From NCBI GenBank assembly GCA_029641185.1, contig JAPWGK010000004.1:744001-808000 (forward strand): 64,000 nucleotides of DNA, given 5' to 3'. The notes below the pieces were generated by a model, which ran no database searches, had not been told where the DNA came from, and saw only the letters and a list, made by a program, of their open reading frames with translations. How positions within the stretch are numbered: the first letter of the stretch is position 1; each line of letters starts with the position of its first letter. Below are positions 34,246 to 46,180 of this stretch, one piece after another. This DNA is from Pseudofabraea citricarpa. Taxonomy: Eukaryota > Ascomycota > Leotiomycetes > Helotiales > Dermateaceae. The translations under genes were made by a program, and so were the position numbers.

Positions 34246-37006
34246 GTTTACTGAATGAGATCTGAAGACTTATCTACATAGCATTGCTGTTTATGTGCTT
34301 TTATGAGGATTATGAGATAAAGTACCATGTTTACTGAAATTCAATTGTGTAGAAGATCCGGGTTCACCTCTCCTCGCTTAACATAACAACTACCTTGATT
34401 CGTCTGACATTGATTTCGCTTCTTCCTAAGACTTGCCAAAAGAAACAGCAATTTTGCTGACCTGAAATAATCAGCTTAGAATATCTTGCCGTCAGCTGGT
34501 ATGCATTCTGCGCCAATGGAATGAGAATAAGACTAGGCTATTTCGCGTATCCTGCAAGCGAAACATCAGCGTATTCCAAGCGTTCAATCAACAACAAGTA
34601 TCTAACGTGCCACCTTCCAATAGCAAGTTATGATTTAAAGTCACGCCGAAATGATAGGGAACCTTGTTCTAAACTCAATGCGGGTCTGGTAGCACCCTCA
34701 GATCTGGAATCTGCATCAACCCAAAGCAAAAATGATAGAGTGGTACCTCGCTACTTGAACCATCCGTCTAAAACCACGAGAACTTTGCGCGTAACAACCA
34801 GAAGATAATGTGCCAGGAAACCTTAGTCAGGAGTCAGGAGTATTACGACTAACAATTTGCAAATTATGATGCATAAAGGTGAACGTAAGAATATTCAATG
34901 ACTCATAAGCCAAGTTGAACTTGAATAGTGCAGCAAATGCAAAATAACAGAGATTAACAGTCAAAGAAGATGGAGTTTATGAATGAGCAGAATTGATAGC
35001 ATAGATGCTACAGAAAAAGAAGTTGCATGAAGGGTAGAAGTTCGAAGCCAAGTCAGAATCTCATTTACTTGGAAGCATCATGTAGCTGAATGAGCAGCAT
35101 GGCTGTAAGTCTGATCTTATACGTATGTTCCGCACCGTAATTAACTAACATGAATAAACTTGCACATGTGTCGAACAACGCTTTTGCTCGCCTGGAAGTC
35201 TGTTACTGGGGGGAGATACAGGTGCATTAATAGCTAACGACGAAGCTTTGCAGATCAAGTCTGGGAAGCTTCAGAAGGTCTTTGAGACCACCCAGCAAAA
35301 ATAATTTAATATCGCTATTGCAGCTTCCAAGAGACGAGGAGGTGCTGACTGGAGAACTTTATGATATATGCTAAGGAACCCAACATTCATCGCGGGTCGT
35401 GTCACTGAAGTCTTTGAATCAGATTGAATCATAGAGATGAATCAGTTCATGCCTTATATTTCCATTACCTCATAATCTACGAATTGTACACGTAGAAGGG
35501 TAAAGGACACCCAACATATTCATTCCCTTACAATGATGCGTTCATAAACCTAAAGTCTTTATGCCAATAACTATGACAGTAGGACATTGTCACGTTTGAG
35601 AAGTATCGAAAGACGCTGGGGTGTATGACCGACTATAGGTACATGTGGTAAGCCAAAAGAACTCACTAATCCGGCTAAAAGCATTGGTTTGTCTCCTTCT
35701 AAAAGATTTGGTTGGCTCTAGATTTTGCTCTAAGCCGAAAACCAATTCTGACGACAGTAAAGAAAGCACACCAGTTTCCTGTTCAAACAATCCCTGGAGA
35801 AAGATAAGCTTCGCCCCATTTATCTTCGAGAACAAACATGCGTGAGTGCGGCACGACAGCTATCTCGCTTATATGCCCATCTTAGCCGAGCGTAGCTGAT
35901 CGGGTCATTATACGATATGCATATTCCGCCACCGAGTAAGATAATATTGCACGCTTTTATTGGCTTGTTAAGGCAGCTTATTCTGTAAGCCCAAAATATC
36001 AAAATGATGTTATGCTATCGTGGACCCAAGAATGGTAAGTTCAGATCAACGTTAAGATGAAACAACTCCGTTCAACATCTGACTGAACACTTATCGAGCC
36101 TGAAAAAATCTCTAAGGAAATTATGACTCGAATACGGTATGATTGTAATCTCTGAATAATTAGCCGTGGCAAAACCCTGCTGCGTCTTATATGATTCTGG
36201 TCAGTCTCCCAACGTGCTCTGTGGCTACTCTTTTGATCCAACCCCCACGCCTTTTTGTTGTAGGCAGCCAAATGATGAGAATCTATCATCTGCCGTTTTA
36301 CGTGAAAATATTACCTGGAACGTCGATCTTATTGTTCTGGAGCTTGCTAAAATTGAGGCTTGAGGTGACTCCTAACCCAAATATCACATTCTGCATTCTC
36401 CCATCTCACGGGAAAATAAAGTCCAACTCATTGCGTTGGTTGCGGATGAAAAAAGGAATGTGATCGAGCACTTCAAGGTGCATGGTTGCCATGAACATCA
36501 GCGACAAAGCTCCACATGGCATTGTGATTCGGCTCTGAGCATGCATGCACGTCGGACAGAGGTTATCAGAAAACAATCCAACAAGATATATGCTCCGCCG
36601 AAGTATTCGGACGTGAGATTCTCTGCAATAAGCACCGGTTTTCATAAGCCTGTGTTGGTACGGGTCCGGATTTCGCTCCGGCAGAACAAAGCTCGGCGCT
36701 CGGCCGCCAGGTAAGATTTGGAAAAGTCCATCAACCAATTTCCTGTAACAGATTATCAGGAAAGTATAGATTGAGCCGCAGGAATATTTTGAAGATAATA
36801 TAAACGAGGAATGAAACTGACCGTTTCTAGCACCTGACGCGTCTGAGCAATTTGATCTGCTGCCTTCCCCATCGAGATCGCGCACTCTCATTCAACGTGA
36901 AGGGGTTTCTGAGATTACTCAAGCTATAAAGGTATGTTAAATATGACTTTATGTCTGTAGGTGTTTGAGATTAACGAAAGAGTGAACAGGTCATACAACC
37001 GCAAAA
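34246..37006. other. Gene-poor 2.8-kb region upstream of the synthetase
   Basis: Open frames (for example 36166-36463 on plus, 36406-36891 on minus) have no protein-like pattern and overlap on both strands. The final 350 bp should hold the synthetase promoter, including a TATAAA at 36925-36930 and a CGG-N8-CCG element. Confidence 0.5.
36664..36680. promoter_or_regulatory. Candidate Zn2Cys6 site (CGG-N8-CCG) in the synthetase promoter
   Basis: CGG at 36667-36669 and CCG at 36678-36680 form an inverted repeat with an 8-nt spacer, about 330 bp before the synthetase ATG. The overlapping 12-mer GTCCGGATTTCG (36664-36675) differs at one base from a 12-mer in the transporter/reductase promoter (46620-46631). 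Zn2Cys6 dimers commonly bind inverted CGG triplets; binding by the neighbouring regulator is inferred. Confidence 0.45.
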
Positions 37007-39829
37007 ATGGGTTCCTATTTCAAGACCAGCCCAGAGAACTTATATGAGCTGCTAGAGTTAGCCAGCCTCGACCATCGAGACACGGGGATCTCATTCCTGT
37101 CTCCAGGTGCCACTGAGCAGATAAAGAAACGCCTTACATACAGGGAACTATTTCAACAGGCTCGAGAAGATGCGTGTTTGCTTTCAAAAGTAGAAGGCAT
37201 TCGACCTGACTCTGTTGTTCTGCTACACTTTGACAATCATCATGACAGTATCAGATGGCTTTGGGCAACTATCACTGCAGGATATCTTCCAACAATCTCC
37301 ACACCTTTCACGCAAGATCTTGAGCTGAGAAAAAAGCACATTCTCCACTTGAAGACGTTACTGGAAGATCCAGTGATTCTCACATCCGACCACCTCGTTC
37401 GAGAATTTGAAGGTGTTGACGGGCTAAAAATACACACCATCCAAGAAGTCAAGGATTGCGAGAGTATTGGCCAACAGACAAATGGCCTTCCAAAAGGCTA
37501 CTGGGTATACTCTGGAGCCAGGAAGTCAGAAGAAGATCTTGCAGTTCTGATGCTCACCTCTGGAAGCACAGGACATGCCAAAGCTGTTGCTCTTCGACAT
37601 GGCCAGATCCTGAAATCTATTGCAGGCAAATCATTCCATCATAACACTACCGCTACTGACGTCTTTTTGAACTGGATTGGTTTGGACCATGTCGCCAATT
37701 TAACCGAAACACATCTTCATGCCATGCATCTTGCGGCGGAGCAAATCCACGTCCAGGCAGCTGATCTTCTTATAGATCCATTGAAGTTTTTGACCCTCAT
37801 ATCAAGATTCAAAGTTGCACACTCTTTTGCACCCAACTTCTTCCTGGCTAGTCTCAGAAATGCATTAGAGAAACCCAATGCATTTGAGCCTGGGAAAGAA
37901 CCGGACCTATCCTGCTTTAGAGTCTTGATCTCTGGTGGAGAGGCAAACGTTGTGGAAACCTCAGCCGCCTTGACCCAACTTTTGACGGCATATAAAATCC
38001 AGGGTGAGATTGTACGTCCTGGCTTTGGGATGACAGAGACTTGTGCGGGATCAATTTACTCTCTAGAATGCCCTTCATATGATGTTGCTAATGCACACGA
38101 GTTTGCATCCTTGGGTAGCTGTATTCCAGGGCTGAGTATGCGAGTGTCAAGTGATGAAGGACAGTTGGCAGCGATAAATCAGATCGGAAATCTAGAACTA
38201 AAAGGGCCCATCCTTTTCCGGGAATACTTTAACAATCCGACCGCAACGGAAGAGTCCTTTACCTTGGATGGTTGGTTCAGAACAGGGGACCGCGCCCTTA
38301 TCGACAGCAATGGTCGGCTTAGCCTTACTGGGCGAGCAAAGGAAAATATCATCATAAATGGTGTAAAGTATTTCCCGCACGAGCTCGAGACTGCAATCGA
38401 GGCAGCAAAGATTGATGGAATTACTCCGTCTTACACGGCCGTGTTCCCACACCGTCCAAAAGGATATCAGACCGAGGTCTTGTGTGTCGTTTATCTCCCA
38501 GCATATGATCTAGACAATTTCGAGACGAGGGTGGCTGTGACTGATTTAATAGCTAAGGTCTCGATTGTCCAATGTGGAATAAGACCGTATCAGATCATTC
38601 CCCTTACGAGGTCTTTGCTTCCGAAATCGTCACTGGGGAAACTATCCCGAGCAAAGATTCGTGCGGCTTTCGAAACTGGAGAATATGCATTTTATCAGGA
38701 GAGCAATGACAATATCATCAAAGAATATCGGAGAACCAAGCGCCAGGCACCGATCAACGAGACTGAGTCACAACTACTCGATATATTTGCGCAGCAATTT
38801 GGGCTGAATGAGCTGGAAATTGGCACTGACACTAGTCTTTTCGAGATGGGGGTCAGTTCTATTGAAATCATCCAACTCAAGAATCTCATTCAGAAGCACC
38901 TAAACCTCGATATCGAGATACCAGTTATTACCATGATGACAAATCCGACCATTCGGGAATTATCGTTGGCGCTTTCTAAGTTACGAGAACCTCACGTTTA
39001 TTCTCCCGTGGTAGTCTTACAAGCGGCAGGTGAAAAGAAACCCCTCTTTTTAATCCACCCAGGTGTTGGAGAGGTCTTGGTTTTTCTAAATTTGGCCAAG
39101 TATATCGTTGACCGACCAGTGTATGCCATTCGAGCTCGTGGATTTGATGGCGAAGACTTTTTTGAGGATATCCCTGAAGTCATCTCCACTTATCACAAGG
39201 CCATAAAGGATATTCAGCCAGAGGGCCCATATGCACTTGCAGGCTACTCGTATGGGTCAATGATCGCGTTTGAGTTAACCAAAGTGCTCGAAGAAAACGG
39301 AGACAAGGTTGGATTCTTGGGGGTGTTTAATTTGCCGCCACATATCAAATTCCGAATGCGCCAACTGGACTGGACTGAAGTCCTTCTCAACCTGTCGTAT
39401 TTCTTAGACCTTATGACGGAAGAATACGCGCATGAGATATCGGCTGAGATGCATAAGCTCACACAGGGCGAAGTGTTGGATTTCGTTATCTCCAAAGCGC
39501 CGCCAACGCGCATGGCCGAAATGGCCCTGGACCAACAGAAGTTGACTACCTGGGCCAACCTCGCATATCGAATGCAGGCCATTGCCCAGGACTACGAACC
39601 ATCGGGTAAGGCTAGCCTCATGGATGTGTTTTACGCCATCCCGCTGGTTGCTGTCGCCAAGAATAAGCACGAATGGAAGCAGAACCATTTGAGTAAATGG
39701 GAGGAATTTGTAGAGACGCCTGTTCGTTTCCATGAGGTCGAAGGGGCCCATTATACCATGATCAGCCCGCAGCATGTGTTCACATTTCAGAAGACGTTGA
39801 GATTGGCCTTGGAACAGCGAGGGTTGTAG
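37007..39829 (+). CDS. A-T-TE NRPS-like synthetase (aryl-2-keto-acid type)
   Basis: Single-exon, 940 aa. The adenylation domain (about 10-560) has A3 TSGSTGHAK at 184-192, A5 FGMTETCAG at 340-348, A7 WFRTGDR at 423-429, A8 GRAKENIIINGVKYFP at 442-457 and A10 GKLSR with Lys545. The thiolation domain carries MGVSSIE with phosphopantetheine Ser618. The thioesterase has GYSYG with Ser748 and a late His915 (EGAHYTM). There is no condensation domain. This architecture and the block LNWIGLDHVANLTETHLHAM match fungal synthetases that activate aromatic 2-keto acids and dimerise them to quinones, furanones or butyrolactones (atromentin, microperfuranone and butyrolactone classes). The exact substrate and product cannot be read off. 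The position where an alpha/beta-hydrolase Asp is usual reads Asn (FNLPPH, about 775). Confidence 0.93.
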   Translation: MGSYFKTSPENLYELLELASLDHRDTGISFLSPGATEQIKKRLTYRELFQQAREDACLLSKVEGIRPDSVVLLHFDNHHDSIRWLWATITAGYLPTISTPFTQDLELRKKHILHLKTLLEDPVILTSDHLVREFEGVDGLKIHTIQEVKDCESIGQQTNGLPKGYWVYSGARKSEEDLAVLMLTSGSTGHAKAVALRHGQILKSIAGKSFHHNTTATDVFLNWIGLDHVANLTETHLHAMHLAAEQIHVQAADLLIDPLKFLTLISRFKVAHSFAPNFFLASLRNALEKPNAFEPGKEPDLSCFRVLISGGEANVVETSAALTQLLTAYKIQGEIVRPGFGMTETCAGSIYSLECPSYDVANAHEFASLGSCIPGLSMRVSSDEGQLAAINQIGNLELKGPILFREYFNNPTATEESFTLDGWFRTGDRALIDSNGRLSLTGRAKENIIINGVKYFPHELETAIEAAKIDGITPSYTAVFPHRPKGYQTEVLCVVYLPAYDLDNFETRVAVTDLIAKVSIVQCGIRPYQIIPLTRSLLPKSSLGKLSRAKIRAAFETGEYAFYQESNDNIIKEYRRTKRQAPINETESQLLDIFAQQFGLNELEIGTDTSLFEMGVSSIEIIQLKNLIQKHLNLDIEIPVITMMTNPTIRELSLALSKLREPHVYSPVVVLQAAGEKKPLFLIHPGVGEVLVFLNLAKYIVDRPVYAIRARGFDGEDFFEDIPEVISTYHKAIKDIQPEGPYALAGYSYGSMIAFELTKVLEENGDKVGFLGVFNLPPHIKFRMRQLDWTEVLLNLSYFLDLMTEEYAHEISAEMHKLTQGEVLDFVISKAPPTRMAEMALDQQKLTTWANLAYRMQAIAQDYEPSGKASLMDVFYAIPLVAVAKNKHEWKQNHLSKWEEFVETPVRFHEVEGAHYTMISPQHVFTFQKTLRLALEQRGL

Positions 39830-40461
39830 GTCGTTTGTTGATGTTTGCTCTTCTTATCAAGCCTTTCGCTTTCGTTGATTTGTAGCCGTGAGATAAGGAG
39901 CATACCTGCACCTGCATAAGCTTTTAGATAGATAGACACAAGGTATCTACGGTATCCCACATTAGGAGCTCTTTGCACAAGATGGTGAGAAACGGACGAC
40001 TTACCTTGACTGAGCAATGATGACCAGCATAGTCCGATTGGCCTTCGAGAACGAGCTGAGAAATGCCATGCCGCCTTGGTGCAGGCAGCAGCAGCACCAC
40101 GGTAGATGTACCATGCTGTTTATTTCAGCGGGTGGTGGTGCAGAGTGCCACGCCGCAAGGCGATAAGCAGTCAGCAGCATTTCAAATGATAAGCTTCGGA
40201 CGATGTTGTATTGTCATCTTCGGATTGAAGTTGAAATTGATGTCGAGTGTTGTTGCGGTGCCCAAAAGTTGAGTTTCGCCTGTCACCATCACTAGAACTA
40301 CTGCATAGAACTCTATAAGGACGCCCGACTTTGATACAGTCACGCCCACCTCCTCGATTACCTCCATCTCCATCGTCATCGTCCTACTTTTATCTCGCTC
40401 ATGTTGGGTGCGGGCACATCCTAATTCTACCTGCAGGCGCAAGAGCCAAGTAAACCAAGGA
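39830..40461. promoter_or_regulatory. Synthetase 3' end / Zn2Cys6 gene promoter
   Basis: About 630 bp. A partial match to the shared motif, GTCCGATT, occurs at 40032-40039, and TTCGGA occurs near 40194 and 40217. No gene is supported. Confidence 0.35.
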
Positions 40462-43176
40462 ATGGACGACGATACAAGCTCCCTTAGCCGTGACGGTTAC
40501 GCCGAGAGAAGTTCAGAGGACGATTTCAACAGCAGTCGCAATCTTTGGGCCGACTCTGGCAGCAGTGGGGCCAGGAGGCCCATATCTCGACGCACTCCGA
40601 GAGGCCCTGGCATTGTTACCCACAACTGTTTGGCATGCTACCAGAAGAAGACGAAATGCGATCGAAGGGCTGACGGCTGTGCCAACTGCTCAAAAGCTGG
40701 CATTAGTTGTACCTATCTGTCCCAGAAAAGCCCCGGACCGCAAAAGAGGGGGCCGTATAACAAAGGCGTGGTGAGAAGGAATGTGGAGCTCGAGCAGAAG
40801 GTTACCGCTCTGCAAGCAACAGTAGAGAGGCTAAGCTCTCAGCTAGAGGGGGAAAACGTCGAGATTGTTCATGACAAGACCGGTACTCGGCAGAGAAGGG
40901 AAATCCCAACCCCGCAAGAGGAAACTATAATTGAAGAGACGGCAGTCGTTTTCGGATCATCGCCGACTGGAGACGGAGGCGAAGAGGCAGGTCATAGAGG
41001 TGCCGCCAGTAGGCTTGGTTCAATAGCTTGTTCAAGCAGCCACAAGACCCTGCCAAGCATTTCCTGGGGAGATTTTGTTGGCAAGGTCTGCAACCCGATC
41101 ATCCTAAAGTTTCAAGCTAACTCTTTCTCCAGTTTGATGAAAACCCAGAAAATGTGGTAGATCATGAGAACCGAAAGGATATTTCTGAGAGCTCCAGTAC
41201 CGATGTGGTTCATGAGGATCTAATGTCAATATCAGACAAATCATCCCGTGCAAGCCTCCATCCCAGTGCTCATTTAATCCGTGAGTACTGGAACACTTTC
41301 AAGACGAAAGTTGATCCCCTACTCAAGATTTTACACATACCGACAGTCGAGAAGTATCTCCTTGCGGGAACAGGCATTCCGACTGAGGCCATCGCTGGTA
41401 TGGACGCTGTGATGTTTAGCGTCTATTATGCTGCCATCATCAATTCACCAACACCGACTGGTAGTAATACAGAAACCAGAGATGCGCGCCTGCTTAAATA
41501 TAGCTGTGCTATAAGACGGATTTTAGCCAATCCAGATGTGCTCGCATCATCGGGTATACTCCCTTTGCAGGCTCTTGTCATATACTTATACCACGTACAA
41601 CCGGATGGCGCGCAGTCAGAGTACCTTTGGATGGGCACGGCTTTACGTATGGCTCAAGCTCATGGTGTCCATCGAGACGGAAAATTCTTGAATAAAACTC
41701 CCTTTGAAACGGAAATGCTGCGTAGATTGTGGTGGAATATATATCGATTAGAAAGGAGGTTTGTTGAAGACTACATATCACACCCCTTCGCTTTTGAACC
41801 ACAGTTCGACACACTGCTCCCTAGCAATATCAACGATTCGGACTTGCTGCCCGAGGATACGGAACTTGCGGCACCGAAACTCGGTCGCACCGAAATGACA
41901 TTCTGTCTCGTGGATTTCAAAATTTCTGCCTTGACTTTCAACATCATGAAGCAACATCCATCCAAAGGATTAGCTGCTCAAAAGCGAAGGGCAGACATGG
42001 TTCGAGAAGTTATGAAAAAATTGACAGAAGAACATCTTCAATTTTGTGACCCGGAAAATGATTTTGATTTCATGATCATCGCATATGCCAAACTCAGCTT
42101 GGTACGTCAGTATTGTAAATACTCTTTCTTTCATTTTTTTATTGCATACTTCAGTGAATGTTTGAGATCAGCATCAACGCTCCGTTAATCATCTTTTACA
42201 TCCCCCACCTTACTAATGCGCTGTGCATGGACTGCAGAGTAGAATATGGCTTCTTGCACACCATCCTTCTCGCTACTGCCTGGACCGACTCCTAACAGAC
42301 GTTTTACCAATGGAGAATAATCATGAAAATAATTGTCCAGTTCGCAACGTTTTGCCCCTTGCCCTTGAGGCTTTCGAATATAGTCAAGTTTTACCGGAAG
42401 AACCCCGGATGGCCCCATGGGCTTGGTTCTGGAAGGTTTCCAAAAATACCCAGAGATACCTTGAATTCTATCTCCTCGCGGAGATTTGTTATCGACCCTC
42501 GGACTCACTGGTTGAGCGAGCGTGGAAAGTACTAGACGAAGCAGCCGCTAAACGACGACTTTTGACATATTCTGCTAGCGATGCAGCTAAATCTCCAGCA
42601 GGTCCGTTGGAAGTTATGCTCAGCAAGCTTCGTACGCGAGTGGTGGAGCTAAGACGCAAAGAACGATCGGGTTCAAATACTCTCCAGTCTTCACCTATCT
42701 CAGTTCAAAGGCAATCCCCGAATCATACCCCTCCTAGCTTTGGCAAATTGTACCAGAAGTCTGGAAACAGAGGGAAAGAACCGCTCTGTCCAGGAACACT
42801 GACACCGATACTATCAGATTCTGGTTTATCAACGCCAGTCAACAAGGTTACTTTTAATCCGGTAGACTTGTCGACACCGGCTGATGTGCAAAGCCTCGCG
42901 GCAAATTCCAACGGTATGAATGATTTAAGAACATCAGGTGCAAGTATTCCGCAGCTAGGTTCGGAACCTACTGCCGGGTTTGCGAATATGTCTAATGGCG
43001 GAGACAATGGAGTAATGTCCGAATTCCTTTCAAGTAATAACTTAACACAAGATCTTTATGATGCATATCTAGGAATATCACCTTGGTTTCAATTCCCAGA
43101 TGATATGACAGGAATGGGCGTTGAAGCGCAAACAGGGGCAGGATGGGACGACATAATGAAAGGTCTGATGCGATAA
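40462..43176 (+). CDS. Zn2Cys6 transcription factor with fungal_trans domain
   Basis: Three exons: 40462-41085, 41133-42101 and 42238-43176, giving 843 aa. The zinc cluster CX2CX6CX6CX2CX6C spans residues 56-83 (CLACYQKKTKC through CANC). It is followed by a Lys/Arg linker and a coiled coil (VELEQKVTALQATVERLSSQL) for dimerisation. The middle domain (about 250-500) shows the fungal_trans pattern, with ALRMAQAHGVHRDG and ETEMLRRLWWNIYRLER. The C-terminal tail is Ser/Thr/Asn-rich, as in activation regions. It lies immediately downstream of the synthetase in the same orientation, so it is the natural candidate for the pathway regulator. I chose the ATG at 40462; no ATG lies further upstream in the open frame. 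Confidence 0.9.
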
Positions 43177-43540
43177 TTATGCATTGCAAACATAGGACAC
43201 GTATAATACTTTGAGTGTTTGAAGAGCGAAAGAGATGCTTATATAGTTCTATTTGCATTCTCTTTAAGGACAAAAGAGTCACAGATGTGAAATTTGAAGA
43301 TGCTCGCCGGAGCCTTTTTCTGCTTCATTCACGGGGCTCGGCTGAAAACTGCAAGTGGCAGATTTTCATCGGTCTGAAAATGTACTATAGGAATTATGTG
43401 GAATATTAATCGCGACAGCTCAGCAGAAGTTTTCGGTTGTACGGTTAAACGAGTTGTAAGTACATAACATATTATAATCTAGCCGTTGAAGCAATTCATA
43501 TATGCGCTAGAATTATAAAGCGAACCAAATCAGCCTTTTG
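43177..43540. other. Convergent intergenic region
   Basis: 364 bp between the regulator and cupin 3' ends. Nothing recognised. Confidence 0.5.
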
Positions 43541-44158
43541 CTAGAACCAGTACTTTTTCAACAGTCTCTCTTCTTCTCCAGTCCAACGTCCATAAGCCGC
43601 AACGGCCTTTACAAAAGGCGTACCGAACCAAGCCATCGGTCCAGGAAAATACATATCGCTCATATCGGCACAGAGACAAAGATGCACCAAGCTTTTCGGC
43701 AAGCCTTTACTATCACTCAACCCATCATTGGCGAGCCCATACAAGATATACAAGCCCTTCTCGAAACCCTCATGAGCAGGTTTTGCCAGCCCCACAAACG
43801 TGACGTCGGAATCCGGGGACGCGTTGAAGAAGCGATGATAAGTACCAGGCGGGACAACAGCATGCTCAGAGCCAGGCGGCAGCGAGAGGGTTTCGGCGCC
43901 CTTGACCAACCCCAGCGTGCCTGATACGGGATGGAATTCCTCGCCGTACGAGCGGTGATAGTGCAGCGGCGTGCCACCACCTGGCTTGACGGTGATGCGT
44001 GCCTTCGTATAGGCGCCGTCTGTCTCGTAGCCGTATTCCTCAAAGACCACCGTATCGTGCATGATTTTGTTGGAGAGGGTGCGGCGCGCAGAGTCGCGCA
44101 CGCCTGGCGGCGCGGGGGCCATGCTTGATTCGTCCATGCTGGTCGAGCTAAATGCCAT
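43541..44158 (-). CDS. Cupin-domain protein (205 aa)
   Basis: Single exon. A single cupin barrel is indicated by motif 1 PLHYHRSYGEEFHPVSG, with metal ligands His66, His68 and Glu73/74, and by motif 2 around PPGTYHRFFNAS with His108. Such small cupins bind Fe, Mn, Zn or Ni and act as dioxygenases, cyclases, isomerases or decarboxylases in fungal pathways. No signal peptide. The C-terminal ~60 residues contain FPGPMAWFG and a Trp/Lys-rich end. Its place between the regulator and the transporter suggests a tailoring role for the synthetase product, but this is inferred from position only. Confidence 0.85.
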   Translation of the reverse strand: MAFSSTSMDESSMAPAPPGVRDSARRTLSNKIMHDTVVFEEYGYETDGAYTKARITVKPGGGTPLHYHRSYGEEFHPVSGTLGLVKGAETLSLPPGSEHAVVPPGTYHRFFNASPDSDVTFVGLAKPAHEGFEKGLYILYGLANDGLSDSKGLPKSLVHLCLCADMSDMYFPGPMAWFGTPFVKAVAAYGRWTGEEERLLKKYWF

Positions 44159-44741
44159 CGTTGCAAGAATGGCACTCTGGACTTTTTACCGGATGCTGCT
44201 GCATAAATGAGGGAGGGAACTACTTCTCTGATGGTGTGTACATGGGTCTACGTCGTGGTCTGATCAACATGACATTTTACGTGACGGCTGAGGTAAGCTG
44301 GGCTCGGGATAGGCAATCGGTCCCGAATATTGTCAGATGAAAAGGTAGATTTATGGAAGACAGGAAGATACTCAGGCTAAGCCTTTGAGCGTGTGACGGC
44401 CCCCGCATAAAGCTGCAGCTAAGATATTATCCACGCAATATTGCGTAACTTGGGAAGATGACCAATTGACTTTTGAAGTACTCGGTAAGTCTCACATTTG
44501 AATAGTGCGGCTACGGCATTGCATCCATGCTCGCCTCCAGCTCGCTTACTTTCTTTATTATTCCAGAGCAATTAAAAGTGATCCTTGAGAACATACCATA
44601 AAATTACAAAGGGTCAGAGTTCACCACCCTGATGCTGGTACAAATGCAGATGCAGTGAAATGAGACTAATCTGCTATAGCTTCCTCGAGAAACAATTTTC
44701 AGCCTAGTAATTACGCCCATTGGTACAGCCGAAAGTTCTTG
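44159..44741. promoter_or_regulatory. Cupin upstream region
   Basis: 583 bp between the cupin start and the transporter 3' end. Contains a TCGGGA-N11-TCCCGA inverted repeat, listed separately. Confidence 0.45.
44304..44326. promoter_or_regulatory. TCGGGA-N11-TCCCGA inverted repeat upstream of the cupin
   Basis: Perfect 6-bp arms at 44304-44309 and 44321-44326, about 150 bp upstream of the cupin ATG. The right arm runs into CCCGAAT, resembling the half-sites at 46605-46636. Confidence 0.4.
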
Positions 44742-46180
44742 CTAAACTTTTACGAAGATTGCCTTCTTTACCAGGAAACTGCGAGCTACATAGAAAAGAA
44801 CCGTTCCCACGAGCATCGAGACTCCGCAGAAGATTTCCAGGTAGGTAAATTTGCCATCGTTCCTAGTGACCAAGGCTCCACCGATCGGATTGCCTGTCAA
44901 AGCAGCGAAAGCTACACAGGTGAACATGGTCCCGACCCTAACACCGATCTGCTTGATAGGCGAAACTTGGGCAACGAGAGCAGGCGACATGGAACCAAAG
45001 GCCCCCGAGAAGAAACCATAGAGAATTGCAAACATTATGATTGCCGCATTGTTTGACGACGGGATCCAGAGACCCAGGACAAGAATTCCGGAAACTAAGC
45101 AGGTCCCAATCATGACGTTGAAATTGCCGATTCTATCGGCCAATATACCGGGGAGAATTCGACCAAAGGTACTAATAATTATTAGCACATTGTTTTTAAT
45201 ATTGGGTGAGTGAAGGGCAGTACTAACCTTGCAGCATTGAGCATTGGAATAAGGTAGTTTGAGAGACGCTCCGACATGCCTTTGGATCGAGCCTGGAGAA
45301 TGATATAGTTGAATGGCAGGAAAGTGCCGAAGAAGAACATGAATGCTCCTGCGACAACGAAGAAAAAGGGCAATTCCTTCAGGGGCTGAATATAATTCAT
45401 GACATCGATCTTGCTGGGTTTGTGTGGGAGGCGTGATTTGACGGTGAAATTAGCGACGATGAGAAGACCGCCGATCAGGAAAGCAGTAATTCTCATCGTC
45501 CATCCAAACCCAACCTGAGGAATGAGGTGGTTAACCAGAATTGGGAATATGACTCCCCCAATGGAAGCGCCTGATGCCACAATCCCTAGAGCCGTCGCTC
45601 TCTTTTTGAAGAACCATGTCGGAGAGCAACTCACGCCGGAGTAAAAGATAGCGCTTGTACCAAGCCCACTAACAACGCCTTGCGAAAGGAAGATCTGGTA
45701 ATATTTTGTCGAGAGGGATGTCATCATCAAGCCGAAGACGTGCAGGACCGAGCCAAACAGCAGCATGTACCTCGGCCCATAGCTATCGAATATTTTCCCA
45801 AATACCAAGCCTCCGCTAAACATCATGAAAGTTTCCATCGACGGGATCCACGCAATTGTTGAGGGCGAGTAGCTGCTGAGTCTCTCCTGTTCGTAGTACG
45901 TCTGGAAGACACCAATGCAATTGACGAAGCCGAAGCTGCATACCAGGCAAAGCCAGCTTCCAAAAACTACCAGCCATGCTGTGAGTCCACCATCAGGAAA
46001 GTCTGCTGGGTTGAATGGCAGCGGAGCTGGTTTTGCTTGTCTGGTAGCTTCGATATCTCCCTCCGACGCGACCAGTGACTCTGGTGTGTGATCGGCTGGA
46101 TTCTCAGAGGAGCTTCGATCTGTGACGCCATTCGATTTCTCATTGTCCCCCCTTGTGTTCCCTCCAACAGTGTTACTCAT
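44742..46180 (-). CDS. MFS transporter, monocarboxylate (MCT) type
   Basis: Two exons: 46180-45228 and 45171-44742, with a 56-bp intron (donor GTTAGT). The product is 460 aa; an in-frame ATG at 46216 would add 12 residues. A hydrophilic N-tail of ~65 residues is followed by DGGLTAWLVVFGSWLC, the MCT-family TM1 signature, and about 12 hydrophobic segments. Signature blocks include FGFVNCIGVFQTYYEQ, SGVSCSPTWFFKKRATALGI and the second-half TFGRILPGILADRIG. Fungal members move monocarboxylates or related small acids. Next to an aryl-keto-acid synthetase, export of an acidic product or import of precursor is plausible. Divergent from the reductase gene. Confidence 0.88.

Noticed and set aside
36406..36891. 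161-aa minus-strand frame upstream of the synthetase
   Set aside because: Overlaps another open frame on the plus strand, no conserved pattern, and occupies the synthetase promoter.
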